Origin: Firm-04 sp045617625
GTDB taxonomy: Bacteria > Bacillota > Clostridia > Oscillospirales > Ruminococcaceae
DNA: 64,000 nucleotides
Direction: 5' to 3'
NCBI GenBank assembly: GCA_045617625.1
Contig: JAZLJA010000040.1
Span: 10,070-74,069, forward strand
In this document: positions 9,349 to 17,817 of the stretch, piece after piece
Layout: the number at the start of each line of letters is the position of its first letter
Numbering within the stretch: position 1 is the stretch's first letter
The notes under the pieces: generated by a model
Told to the model about the DNA's origin: nothing
What the model saw: only the letters and a program-made list of their open reading frames with translations
Database searches by the model: none
Made by a program: the position numbers and the translations under genes

Positions 9349-9620
9349 ATGATACCTTCCAATACACGGAGCATCGCATTTTGTGCGGTGATTTGATTTT
9401 GAGAACGCTCCATGAGGGATGATGCGTCCGAAATGATTTTCTGAAGCTGCTCTGTGGAATCTGCCACGGAGGATGTATCTGCAAGCTGTTGTTCCTTGAA
9501 GGAAAGCTGTGCTTTCAGCGAATTGATCTCCGCCTGCATGGCAGCTTCACGTTTCTGATATTCATAGATGATTTCCACAAGTTCGTTGCGGTTGAGCCGC
9601 TTAAACTCTTTATCGGTCAT
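9321..9620 (-). CDS. Small coiled-coil protein of the pilus operon
   Basis: 99 residues, no signal peptide. The segment from about 10 to 85 is rich in Glu, Gln, Lys and Leu with heptad spacing, so a coiled coil is likely. It is not recognised as a known enzyme. It lies between a sortase gene and the signal peptidase gene and overlaps the latter by 28 bp, so it is translated as part of the pilus operon. AGGAG precedes the ATG. It could be a cytoplasmic scaffold for the membrane-bound processing enzymes, but nothing in the sequence proves this. Confidence 0.75.
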   Translation of the reverse strand: MTDKEFKRLNRNELVEIIYEYQKREAAMQAEINSLKAQLSFKEQQLADTSSVADSTEQLQKIISDASSLMERSQNQITAQNAMLRVLEGIICQNLRKNK

Positions 9621-9638
9621 GCGAGGGTCTCCTATGGT

Positions 9639-10271
9639 TCAAGTTTCTCTGCATCGAACGGTGAGACGCTGTTTGCCGCCGTAGGTGCAGGTATAAAGGG
9701 AAAGATCCCAGTTGCTTTCGATCATTTGCGGAACATCGGTGGGATTCAGTATTTCGATTTCACCCACCGTATAATTGTAGATTTTTCCGTCCATATCCGT
9801 GAAACTGATGCTTTCTCCGACGCTCACGCTGTGCAGTTTTCCGAAGCTGCTTTTGTAATTATGTCCTGCCACGACGAAATCATGTGTGGCGGGGGAGCCT
9901 GCATAGCGGCAGGGGGAAAGCTTGAGTTTCTGCATATCCCAGTCGCTGAAGATCGGGGTTTCGTAGCCTTTTTCAGGAAGTGAGAGAATGCCGATGTACC
10001 GATTGCCGTCGATTTCCACGGTGGGAGATGCTTCTTCGGTTTCACCGGTGATCATTTCCTGAATGCGGGTGTCGATGACTTCGGGGTTCAGGGAGGCGGA
10101 ATCGGTTTTGCGTTTTTCAATTTCAGCGCGGACGATCGGGATTTTTTCGTTCACGGATTGCAGTGCGGTCTGGTCTTCTCTGTCGTTATACCAAAGGAGG
10201 CAGCCCGAACCGCAAAGCATCGCGGCACCGATGAAAATGAGGATCGCGCCGAAAATGCGTTTGCCGCTCAT
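9639..10271 (-). CDS. Sortase, not class C
   Basis: 210 residues with an N-terminal membrane segment (about 8-27) and no C-terminal membrane span, so it is not a class C polymerase. Sortase signatures are AGHNYKSSFGKL (catalytic His), LYTCTYGG (catalytic Cys) and RLTVRC (catalytic Arg) near the C-terminus. It may anchor finished pili or handle the neighbouring minor pilin, whose sorting signal is unusual (IQTGQLDWP). The ATG overlaps the upstream stop codon by 4 bp, which links its translation to the minor pilin. Confidence 0.88.
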   Translation of the reverse strand: MSGKRIFGAILIFIGAAMLCGSGCLLWYNDREDQTALQSVNEKIPIVRAEIEKRKTDSASLNPEVIDTRIQEMITGETEEASPTVEIDGNRYIGILSLPEKGYETPIFSDWDMQKLKLSPCRYAGSPATHDFVVAGHNYKSSFGKLHSVSVGESISFTDMDGKIYNYTVGEIEILNPTDVPQMIESNWDLSLYTCTYGGKQRLTVRCRET

Positions 10272-11164
10272 TGTTTTTGTTTCCTTCCGCTGACGTTCAG
10301 GGCAAAACCGAGGATGATCAGCAGCAGTCCGCCGCCTGCGAGCAGCGGGATCGGCCAGTCAAGCTGACCTGTCTGAATGAGCGCTGCGCTGTTATACACC
10401 GTGAAAGAAAGTCCTTCTTTCGAGTAAGTTGCGGTGTAACCTGCGGGGATGACAGTTTCCTTGACGTTCCAATCCTCTCCGTAGGGGAGATTCTTCCATG
10501 TGTACTTCCATTCATTTGCTTCAGAAAGTGTTACGGTATCAACGACGGTGTTGTTTTTCGTGAGTGCGATCTGCACACTCTGCGGACGTTTGGTACCGTC
10601 ATCATTCCACACTTTTTTCACATTGATATCGGTGAGCTGGAGGACATCAATTTTCGGTGTTGCGTCGATGTCATAGAGCCATTTATCGTCATATGAAGTG
10701 GGCAGGCAGACCAGAAACGGGAGAAACAGTGCATCCCAGTTGTTTTTTCTGGTTTCACCGCCGAGATAAACACCTGCATCGAGGTTTTCAAATTTTGCGA
10801 TGCCCTTGCTGTCGGTTGCGAGGGTGATGCCTGAAAGCTTTTCATCCTGTGCAAACTCAAACAGCTTTTGCGGGAGTGCTTTATCTTCGGTGAGTTCGTT
10901 TGCATCGCCGAAATCGGCAAAATCGCCGCAGTATTCATAATGGATCGACGAATCAGAAACGATCACATCGGCAATGCGATAGAGTGTGATCTCCGCGCCT
11001 TCAATGACGGCATCCTGTTGTTCAGGGAGGGTGAGCGTCACGCGCAGAGAGCATTTCTGATCGGGCTCGTAGATATAGGAATCCACGGCAGCCGCAGCGG
11101 ATGAGAGCAAAGCTGCTGTTGTCAATGCGGAGACTGCACCGACCGCGAGTTTATTCTGTCTCAT
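10268..11164 (-). CDS. Minor (ancillary) pilin with Cna-B domain and QTGQ-type sorting signal
   Basis: 298 residues from the ATG at 11164, chosen because AAGGAGG lies 9 bases upstream; an in-frame ATG 21 bases earlier has no such site. Signal peptide (about 1-27), an N-terminal domain, a Cna-B domain (about 185-262, with INVKKVWNDDG and the E-box-like WNVKETVIPAGY), then IQTGQLDWPIPLLAGG, a hydrophobic span and RKQKQ. The sorting sequence resembles the LPQTGQxxWP type found in many Firmicute pilins, but the L and P of LPxTG are not kept. It is probably a basal or ancillary subunit, perhaps attached by the coupled sortase at 9639-10271. Confidence 0.85.
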   Translation of the reverse strand: MRQNKLAVGAVSALTTAALLSSAAAAVDSYIYEPDQKCSLRVTLTLPEQQDAVIEGAEITLYRIADVIVSDSSIHYEYCGDFADFGDANELTEDKALPQKLFEFAQDEKLSGITLATDSKGIAKFENLDAGVYLGGETRKNNWDALFLPFLVCLPTSYDDKWLYDIDATPKIDVLQLTDINVKKVWNDDGTKRPQSVQIALTKNNTVVDTVTLSEANEWKYTWKNLPYGEDWNVKETVIPAGYTATYSKEGLSFTVYNSAALIQTGQLDWPIPLLAGGGLLLIILGFALNVSGRKQKQ

Positions 11165-12017
11165 GCTGACGTTCCTCCTTTCCATCAGATTGGTTTCGCT
11201 TGGTGTATTTCTGTATTGCTTTGCTGAACGCGAAAATCAGCAGCATGAGCAGCAGCGGAACTGCTGCAATGGATGATATGAAAATGCGGTTGATCCGCAA
11301 AGCTTCATTCGTGACGTAAATCTCAGGAGCTTCTTCTTCATTCACCACGCGGATGCCGCGTACCAGCAGCCGGTGGGTGTTGACACCGTAAGGTGTGCAG
11401 GTGACGAGCGTGCAGTGATCTTCACCGCGAACGATCTCCATGTCATCCGTTTCGGATGGCAGCACCACTTTGATCTGGTCAACGCGGTAAGTCAGCACAC
11501 GGTTGAGAACGGTGAGGGAGAAAAAATCGCCCTCCTGCATGGCATCCAGGTCGGTGAACAGTTTGGCACTTGGGAGCCCGCGGTGTCCTGAAAGAACACA
11601 GTGGGTGTTTTCGCCGCCTGTCGGCAGGCTTGTTCCCTCGATATGTCCGACGCCGATTTGCAGCACACCTTCGTCCACACCGTGATAAATCGGGAGTTCC
11701 ACGCCAATTTTCGGGATGTCCAGATATCCCATGATGCCCGAGCCGATCGGGTTGAGCGTTGTGCTGTAACCGCCGATCTGGGAAGGAGCATAAAGTGCGG
11801 TGGGGGTGGCTGCAATGCGCTGATTATACGCTTCCGCATCTTCAAAAATCTCGGAGATCTTGTCCTCGGAGGTTTTGGAGATGGCGGCATCGTAGTTTGC
11901 GATTGCGCGGGATGAATGCTGCTTGTTGATGTAATCGCTGACAGTTGGGTACAGCAGCATGGAGAGACCAATCAAAAATACAAGTGCAAGGATCACAGAT
12001 GAAAGATGTTTTTTCAT
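11151..12017 (-). CDS. Class C (pilus) sortase, second copy
   Basis: 288 residues from the ATG at 12017, which has GGGAG at proper distance; a longer frame from 12047 lacks one. It has an N-terminal membrane segment, the sortase core and a C-terminal membrane span followed by a basic tail. The catalytic residues are H145 (SGHRGLP), C207 (TLVTCTP) and R216 (THRLLVRG), identical in position to the copy at 2393-3229. The lid region reads LYAPSQI, again without Asp-Pro-aromatic. It follows the major pilin at 12108-13862, which is probably its substrate, and overlaps the minor pilin by 14 bp. Confidence 0.93.
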   Translation of the reverse strand: MKKHLSSVILALVFLIGLSMLLYPTVSDYINKQHSSRAIANYDAAISKTSEDKISEIFEDAEAYNQRIAATPTALYAPSQIGGYSTTLNPIGSGIMGYLDIPKIGVELPIYHGVDEGVLQIGVGHIEGTSLPTGGENTHCVLSGHRGLPSAKLFTDLDAMQEGDFFSLTVLNRVLTYRVDQIKVVLPSETDDMEIVRGEDHCTLVTCTPYGVNTHRLLVRGIRVVNEEEAPEIYVTNEALRINRIFISSIAAVPLLLMLLIFAFSKAIQKYTKRNQSDGKEERQHETE

Positions 12018-12052
12018 TGATTGATTTCTCCCTGATGCAGTACGCAATCCGA

Positions 12053-12086
12053 GCGGCGGAATCGCGGGATCCTGAGATTCCGCCGC
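12053..12086 (-). terminator. Hairpin between second pilin and sortase genes
   Basis: A perfect 10-bp GC-rich repeat GCGGCGGAAT / ATTCCGCCGC (12053-12062, 12077-12086) with a 14-nt loop. No clear U-run follows on the minus strand. Its place, just after a major pilin and before its sortase, matches the hairpin at 3255-3287, suggesting the same role in transcript dosage or mRNA stability. Confidence 0.5.
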
Positions 12087-12107
12087 AGGGCATTTGCGCT
12101 TGATTAC

Positions 12108-13862
12108 TTACTTTTCTTTTGAGTTGACGCGTTTTTGCGTGATAAACAGGACAACCGCACCAATCACAAGAATGGAGCCGATGATATAGAACAGTTTGGT
12201 GCCGATGCCGCCCGTGGACGGGAGAATGGTCCCCTTGCTGTTTTTGACGATGATGTTGAACAGTTCATCATCATCCAGCGGAATATCAGATTTCAGACCG
12301 GTTTCGGGATCTTCGATCGAAGCTGTCCAGGTGCAGCCGGTTTCGCTTGCTTCTGCTTCGATTTCGATTTCAAACGGGTCGATGGTGTTATACCCGAACG
12401 GTGTTTTGGTTTCAGTGATGGTATATTTGCCTTTGTTCAGACCTTCAAACGAGATCACGCCGTCCTCACCGACTTTGCCGACACCCGAAACATATCCGTC
12501 TTCACCCTTGACGGTGACATTTTGCTTCAGCTTGTAGAGGTCAGTGATGCTGTCGTATTTCTTTTCGGTTTCGGCAGTTGGCACTTCCTCTGTGAAGGAA
12601 CCGTCTTTCAGTTTATAGAAAGTACCTGTCTCATCCTTTTCATACGAATAGGTGATCTGTACGGTATCCTTGACGCCGTCGCCGGTGATGGTGAATTCGG
12701 CACCGTTGAGACGTTTCTGCGTTGCAGCGTCCACTTTGACAAGCTTGATGCCCGTGGTATAGACATATGTGGTGGAATCGGGGGTTTTGCCCGTGGGTTC
12801 CGTGCCTGTACCGCCGGGATTGGTGGGATCGGTCGGGTCTGTGGGCTTATCGTTGTCGCCGTAGGTGAAGTTCGGGTCGTTCGAGAAGGTGAGGGATGCG
12901 GAGTTCATGTTGCTGCCTTCTCCGCCGACGGTGGCGTTTTCATTCAGGCGGGCGGTGTAGGTTGCGATGACGTTGCAGCCGATGTAATCCTCCGTGTTAT
13001 ACTGAATGAAGTCATGGAACACGATTTCGATGTTCTGTCCGTCCACCGTGACGAAATAATCGGTATCCGCAATGAGTTCCTTGACCACTTCGCCCTTATC
13101 ATTTGTAAAGTAGACTTTCAGATCTTTCTCATTGAATGACATACCATCGGTCATCTTATCGTGCATGATAAAATAGTATTCGTTGTATCCTGCCATATTC
13201 GGAACTGCGGAGGTGAGTTTGAACGGGATGCTGTCACCGATGCTGAATGTACCGAATTTCTGCGGGTCGCCGCTGCCGTCGTCGATTTCCTTATCGAGTG
13301 AGGGAATCACGGATTTCACCGTCACATTGACATCCTTGACCACTTTGAGAATATAATTTGTATAAGCGGACTGGCCGTTGTCGAGGGCGTCATCGGAATC
13401 CTTGATGAGGTAGTAACCTGCTGCCAGATCACTGATCTCGATATCGCTGCCTGTTTTGACGGAATCGGTGTGTGTATCGGTGAGATATTTACCAAGCACC
13501 TTTGCCACATCGCGGATGTCGTCAGCGGTCAGCTCAGGGGAGGCGATCGCATCAGCAACGCTTGCGGCATCCTTGCAGGAAGCGAACACATCATCAATGT
13601 CCTTGAGGGCATCCAGCACGGTTTTGCTGCCGACGGTTGCTTCGTCGTCGATGCCGCTGCCCCAGATGATATTGGAGAGTGTATCGTCAGCCAAATCGCC
13701 TGTAAAGATCTGGTAAGCTTCATATGTGTGGGATGCTTTGTCCTCTGAGTTTGGAATGATGGTGATATCATAGGTATCAGAGGCAGCAACCGCAGGGATA
13801 CTCATTGCACCGATCATCATGACCGTTGCGGCACAGGCAAGCAGTTTTTTCATGTTCTTCAT
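12108..13862 (-). CDS. LPxTG-anchored major pilin, first gene of the pilus operon
   Basis: 584 residues from the ATG at 13862, which has AAAGGA upstream and opens a normal signal peptide (MKNMKKLLACAATVMMIG). A frame extension of 37 residues upstream is hydrophobic, has no ribosome-binding site, and would put a second hydrophobic segment before the signal peptide. After the signal peptide come an N-terminal pilin domain (TYEAYQIFTGD near 50), central domains, a Cna-B-like domain with YTITETKTPFGY (an E-box close to consensus) and the sorting signal LPSTGG (547-552) with membrane span and basic tail. It heads the operon, so it is probably the most abundant subunit. Confidence 0.9.
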   Translation of the reverse strand: MKNMKKLLACAATVMMIGAMSIPAVAASDTYDITIIPNSEDKASHTYEAYQIFTGDLADDTLSNIIWGSGIDDEATVGSKTVLDALKDIDDVFASCKDAASVADAIASPELTADDIRDVAKVLGKYLTDTHTDSVKTGSDIEISDLAAGYYLIKDSDDALDNGQSAYTNYILKVVKDVNVTVKSVIPSLDKEIDDGSGDPQKFGTFSIGDSIPFKLTSAVPNMAGYNEYYFIMHDKMTDGMSFNEKDLKVYFTNDKGEVVKELIADTDYFVTVDGQNIEIVFHDFIQYNTEDYIGCNVIATYTARLNENATVGGEGSNMNSASLTFSNDPNFTYGDNDKPTDPTDPTNPGGTGTEPTGKTPDSTTYVYTTGIKLVKVDAATQKRLNGAEFTITGDGVKDTVQITYSYEKDETGTFYKLKDGSFTEEVPTAETEKKYDSITDLYKLKQNVTVKGEDGYVSGVGKVGEDGVISFEGLNKGKYTITETKTPFGYNTIDPFEIEIEAEASETGCTWTASIEDPETGLKSDIPLDDDELFNIIVKNSKGTILPSTGGIGTKLFYIIGSILVIGAVVLFITQKRVNSKEK

Positions 13863-14172
13863 GGCTTTTCCTTTCTCCGTAAAAAATACAGTCAGTCTCG
13901 ATTGGAACGAACGGCTGAACAATATACTGACAATAAAAAACACCACTATGCAGATGCGGAGGATGCACAGCATTGAGAGCGGCGCGAAATTCCCTGCGGC
14001 ATGTGGGATCAGATAGCTGCAAACAGCAGCGTTTTGAAGTTATCACATAAAAACGTCATATCGAATCCCGTAAAAAATTGTGTACTGAGACTGCAGGTTC
14101 CAAGTCATGCTGTTCGCACGGATATCGCCTGCGTAGTGTGAATATGGACGTTTGTGTTCCTTTCTGTCTTTA
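13863..14172 (-). promoter_or_regulatory. Long 5' leader of the pilus operon
   Basis: About 310 nt separate the probable transcription start (near 14173) from the pilin start codon. A 16-codon frame starting MTFLCDNFKTLLFA lies inside (about 14014-14064), but no Shine-Dalgarno sequence precedes it. No known riboswitch was recognised. The rest of the gap up to the terminator at 14509 is AT-rich and shows nothing else. Confidence 0.4.
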
Positions 14173-14179
14173 TGATATT

Positions 14180-14208
14180 AGTATAGCACTTGTTTGAGAA
14201 TCTGTCAA
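14180..14208 (-). promoter_or_regulatory. Promoter of the pilus operon
   Basis: On the minus strand TTGACA (14208-14203), 17-bp spacer, TATACT (14185-14180), preceded by TGC (extended -10). It is the only strong promoter seen upstream of the nine or ten co-directional pilus genes, whose gaps are short or negative. Confidence 0.8.
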
Positions 14209-14508
14209 TATTAAACGGCATTTTTAGGCGTTTCCACGGTTTTTGCCGACGTTTTCGGCTGTTTTGACAACTTGTTTTGTACACTTTTATTAGAAAGATA
14301 TTATCACAACTGATTTTGATTGACGAAAATGTAATATTTTGCCGAAAATATACCGTCTGTATATGGATTTGTGAAGAAAAAGCTGAAAAAAACATCAATC
14401 ATCGTTCAATTCGACTGAATTTTCCAATAAAATCTGTTGAAAAATGAAACAGGATAGAATTTTACTAATTTTGGGAATATTTATACAATTATATGATACA
14501 ACTGCAAA

Positions 14509-14543
14509 AAGATCCGCACTCTCAGAAAGAGAATGCGGATCTT
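14509..14543 (-). terminator. Terminator after the GH43/esterase gene
   Basis: A 15-bp stem (14509-14523 with 14529-14543, one mismatch) followed on the minus strand by TTTTT, 12 bp after the stop codon of the gene at 14556. Confidence 0.85.
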
Positions 14544-14555
14544 GCGGAGATGCGA

Positions 14556-17069
14556 TTATTGATTTTCGTGGAAGAACGAGGGCAGGATGTCGTAGATATA
14601 ATGGCGGACATAGCCCCACCAGTGCGTTTTGCCCTGTGCCACGAGGTAATAGAAGTTGCCCTGCGAGAGATCGGAGTTATATACGAACTGATTCATTTTC
14701 TTCATTTCGTCGATCTGCGGGTTCATGTTCGGATATGCGATATCCTCAGAACCTGTTGCGCAGAAGATGAAGTACTGATCTTTCTGAAGACCGAGCTTGT
14801 CGATTTCATCAGCGACGGTTTTTGCCTTGCCGTAAGCGGAGTTGGATTCCCAGTTATCGCCCGACAGCGGCATGAAGTAGCCGACGATGTCCATGCAGTA
14901 GCAGCAGACAGCCCATGTGGAGCAGGAGCCCATCGAGAAACCGCCGTATGCACGGTGCATTCTGGAAGCGGCGATATCCGCTTCAGAAGTGGATTTTGCA
15001 TAGGTGGAGTATTTGCCTTCCACGAACGGAACCACACTTGCACGGAATTCTTTATAGAAGGTTGCGGCTTCGCACTTATTGAAAGTCGGGGTGACAACGA
15101 TGAGCGGGTCGAGCTCATGATTCATGATCATGTTGTCGAGGATGTAGTTGAGTTTGACGTCATCGCTGAAAATGGTGTTTTCGTTTTCGCCGCCGCCGTG
15201 CATCAGATAGAAGATGTTGTAACGCTTGTTTTCGTCATAGCCGTAGGGCAGATACACCTTGAGGGTGTTGTTGCCGTTGATGCCGCTGTAATTCTCGGTG
15301 ATGATCTTGCCGCTCTGCGAGCAGGGGTTGAGGTAGTTGCCGGGTGCTTCCTTGAACTGCATATTGGAGATGTACTTGAAGTCTGTGGTGGTTGCGGCGG
15401 GCTGCTTGGGATCATTGGAATCGCCGCCCTCCGTGTTGCCGCCTTCGGGGGAGCCGCCCTGTTCGGGAGCCGCCTTTTCGGGATAATCCTTGGTTTTGCC
15501 GGTCAGGAATTCCGTGTACCACTTGATATCGTCTGCGGTGACTTTGCCGCTCTGGTTGACGTCAGCCGCTTTGATCTTCATGGAATCAGAGGATTTGCCG
15601 ATGAGAAGCTGCTTTGCAAGGGTCATATCGCTGCCGTTGATGCAGCCGTCCTCGTTGACATCGCCGAGGAGGAACGGTGCAGAATTTGCGCTCTTGAACT
15701 GCCACCAGTCCACGTTAAAGAGGTAGCTGTCGCCGCCGGAGAAACGGAGATAGAGGTCGTGTTTGCCGGTTGCGCCGGAGACGGTGGTGCTGACGGTTTC
15801 CCATGCCTGCCAGTCGCCGGTGACGGGAACCGAAACGGTGCCGACCATCGGGCCTGTTGCGCTATCGAGGTGCAGCTCGATCTTGCCGCCTGTACCGTTG
15901 GATGCGACGGATGCATAGAATTCGCTTGCGCCTGCATCGCCGAAGTCAACGCCCTTGACCATCGTGTAGTCGCCGTTTTCGATGAAGCCGATTGCCTGTG
16001 TGCCTGCGGTGATGGGCTCTGTTTTGATGCCCGAGGACCAGCACATGGTTTCTGCTTCGACTCTCTCATAAGGGTTGAACGAACCGAGCTGATCGGGGCC
16101 GGTTTTACCCATTTCGATTTTCGGGATGGTGCCGTCGGGATTGAACGTGAATTCCTCGACTGCTGCGCTTCGGTTGAACGTGCTGCCGCCGGGAATGCCG
16201 TTCATATGATAGAACATATAGGAGTGGTCTTTATAGTCGATGATGCCGCCGTGAATTGTGAAGCAGTTGCTTTCACTGGTGATCTGTCCGCCGAATTTCC
16301 ACGGACCTGTGACAGACGGACCATAGGAATAGCACATACTTTCACCGCCGTCGTTGCCGTAGAAACCTGCATAGACGAGGTAATACAGATCGCCGTGTTT
16401 ATAGATCCACGGACCTTCGCCGTAAGCGGAACCGTTTTTGCCTTGACCGAATGCGTTTGCATTCATGTCAAACTTCTGGATCTGACCATCGAGCGTGACC
16501 ATGTCCTCTTTCAGTTTGACGTAATAGCAGGAGGGGTTGCCGAACATCAGCCAAGCCTGACCGTCATCGTCAATGATGACCGTCGGGTCGATGTAGTCCC
16601 AGTTCGGGCCGCACAGCGGTTTTCCGAGGACATCCTTGAACGGACCTGCGGGGTTATCAGCCACAGCGACGCCGATTGCTCTGCCGCCGCCTGACTTGTT
16701 CGTGGTGGTGAAGTAGAAGTAGTATTTGCCGTTGCGTTCGATGCACTGGGAAGCCCACGCGTCGTTTTCGTTGCACCATGAGAAGGCGTCATCCTCGAGG
16801 AAGCAGCCGTGATCGGTCCAGTTCACCATATCCGTGGTGGAGAAAGCTTGCCAGCCGGTCATGTAATAGAAGTCGTTGCTTCCATCGCGGTCGCGGCCTG
16901 TGTAAACCCAAAGTTCGTCGCCAAAGACGACAGGTGCAGGGTCAGGCGTAAAGCTTGTCTGCACGATCGGGTTGTTGGCGGAGGCATTCAGCATATCCGC
17001 GGGGCTGCAAAGCGTGAGCCCCAGCATGATAGCGGCTGTGATGCCGGCGAATGTTTTTCTCTGTTTCAT
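14556..17069 (-). CDS. Modular arabinoxylan enzyme: GH43 - CBM6 - dockerin - CE1 feruloyl esterase
   Basis: 837 residues. Signal peptide (about 1-31). GH43 five-bladed propeller (about 35-325) with all three catalytic acids: D43 (FTPDPAP), D161 (YIDPTV) and E218 (YGEGPW). A CBM6-like module (about 333-460, opening with YERVEAETM) is followed by a dockerin (about 467-525) with two calcium loops, DVNEDGCINGSD and DVNQSGKVTADD. A Gly/Glu/Pro-rich linker (530-560) leads to a CE1 esterase domain (about 570-837) with nucleophile S712 in GGFSMGS and probable catalytic H816. The combination removes arabinose or xylose side groups and ferulate from arabinoxylan and can dock into a cellulosome. The internal dockerin between two catalytic domains is a ruminococcal trait. 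AAGGGGG precedes the ATG. Confidence 0.92.
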   Translation of the reverse strand: MKQRKTFAGITAAIMLGLTLCSPADMLNASANNPIVQTSFTPDPAPVVFGDELWVYTGRDRDGSNDFYYMTGWQAFSTTDMVNWTDHGCFLEDDAFSWCNENDAWASQCIERNGKYYFYFTTTNKSGGGRAIGVAVADNPAGPFKDVLGKPLCGPNWDYIDPTVIIDDDGQAWLMFGNPSCYYVKLKEDMVTLDGQIQKFDMNANAFGQGKNGSAYGEGPWIYKHGDLYYLVYAGFYGNDGGESMCYSYGPSVTGPWKFGGQITSESNCFTIHGGIIDYKDHSYMFYHMNGIPGGSTFNRSAAVEEFTFNPDGTIPKIEMGKTGPDQLGSFNPYERVEAETMCWSSGIKTEPITAGTQAIGFIENGDYTMVKGVDFGDAGASEFYASVASNGTGGKIELHLDSATGPMVGTVSVPVTGDWQAWETVSTTVSGATGKHDLYLRFSGGDSYLFNVDWWQFKSANSAPFLLGDVNEDGCINGSDMTLAKQLLIGKSSDSMKIKAADVNQSGKVTADDIKWYTEFLTGKTKDYPEKAAPEQGGSPEGGNTEGGDSNDPKQPAATTTDFKYISNMQFKEAPGNYLNPCSQSGKIITENYSGINGNNTLKVYLPYGYDENKRYNIFYLMHGGGENENTIFSDDVKLNYILDNMIMNHELDPLIVVTPTFNKCEAATFYKEFRASVVPFVEGKYSTYAKSTSEADIAASRMHRAYGGFSMGSCSTWAVCCYCMDIVGYFMPLSGDNWESNSAYGKAKTVADEIDKLGLQKDQYFIFCATGSEDIAYPNMNPQIDEMKKMNQFVYNSDLSQGNFYYLVAQGKTHWWGYVRHYIYDILPSFFHENQ

Positions 17070-17083
17070 TTAGGATCCCCCTT

Positions 17084-17133
17084 AAAAATATATTTATAAT
17101 TTGAGTTTAGCATAGCTTTGTCAATAAAGTCAA
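17084..17133 (-). promoter_or_regulatory. Candidate promoter of the GH43/esterase gene
   Basis: Minus strand: TTGACT (17133-17128), 18-bp spacer, TAAACT (17109-17104) preceded by TATGC, then an AAATATATTTTT tract (17095-17084) just before the GGGGG of the ribosome-binding site. A second TTGACA (17124-17119) overlaps the spacer. The downstream order TAAACT - AAATATATTTT - GGGGG recurs upstream of the GH127 gene. Confidence 0.5.
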
Positions 17134-17418
17134 TGAGAAATCATAAGAAAAACAGGACATTTTGCAGAATCCATCCATATTTATAATGAATTGTGGCGGA
17201 TATTCGTAATAAATGGGGATAAGCCGAAAACAAAATGTTTTCTTCGCTGATACGTAAAAATCAATATGTTTTCTATAAATTGATGCCCAAATGACAACAT
17301 AATGGAATTGAAAGGATTCTTAAGAATTTCGGAGAAAACGACCGAATATTTCAAAATGAAATTTTGTGACTGATTCTGACGCTGTTAGTATTATTTTGCA
17401 GAATCTGGTATGATATCA

Positions 17419-17545
17419 ATGTTCCGAAACAAACAACATTCTATTCTTTATTTTTTGGAGGATTTTCTTTTATGAAAACAAAACTCATCTTCAAAGTATG
17501 GAACATCTTTTGCTGCCGGTAAAAAATGTTCCAAAACAGAACAAA
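17419..17545. repeat. Imperfect direct repeats around a tiny reading frame
   Basis: AATGTTCCGAAACAAACAA (17419-17437) and AATGTTCCAAAACAGAACAA (from 17525) are near copies about 106 bp apart. The second contains GTTC-7-GAAC, an inverted repeat that could bind a regulator. The remaining AT-rich sequence from 17134 to 17418 and from 17546 to 17650 shows nothing recognisable. Confidence 0.45.
17472..17522 (+). CDS. Possible 16-residue peptide gene
   Basis: A 16-codon frame, MKTKLIFKVWNIFCCR, preceded by TGGAGG with an 11-base gap to the ATG. The peptide is basic and hydrophobic, ending in Cys-Cys-Arg. It lies about 300 bp upstream of the LRR/transglutaminase gene, which has its own promoter. 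It could be a secreted or leader-like peptide, or chance. Confidence 0.3.
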   Translation: MKTKLIFKVWNIFCCR

Positions 17546-17650
17546 AGCATAGGTTTATACAAAAGAATAATTGAACGGCGAAAGAATCCGTATAACATTT
17601 TCAAAAATCAGACAAAATTGAAATAAAACAAAGAAAAATCGAGGAAAATC

Positions 17651-17679
17651 TTGACAAAATTCGTGCCATATGCTATAAT
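17651..17679 (+). promoter_or_regulatory. Consensus promoter of the LRR/transglutaminase gene
   Basis: TTGACA (17651-17656), 17-bp spacer, TATAAT (17674-17679) preceded by TGC. This is a full match to the vegetative consensus, with a leader of about 130 nt before the ATG at 17818. Confidence 0.85.
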
Positions 17680-17817
17680 AAATTCTGCATGATGCCGTTG
17701 TGAAAAAAAGATAAAAATTACGCACGAATGCGTAGGCATTATGTCATAAAAGCTTGCTGATGCGAAGAATTTGCATCACAGGCACACTTGTTTTTTTATT
17801 TGGCGGAGGAGAATTCG

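Noticed and set aside
13863..13973. 37-residue N-terminal extension of the first pilin
   Set aside because: It has no ribosome-binding site and would place a second hydrophobic segment before a normal signal peptide with a good AAAGGA site.
14493..16694. Long open frame of 733 codons on the plus strand
   Set aside because: It is antisense to the GH43-CBM6-dockerin-CE1 gene, whose catalytic residues and domain order are clear. The antisense frame reads as an Ile/Val/Ala/Asp-rich sequence without recognisable domains.
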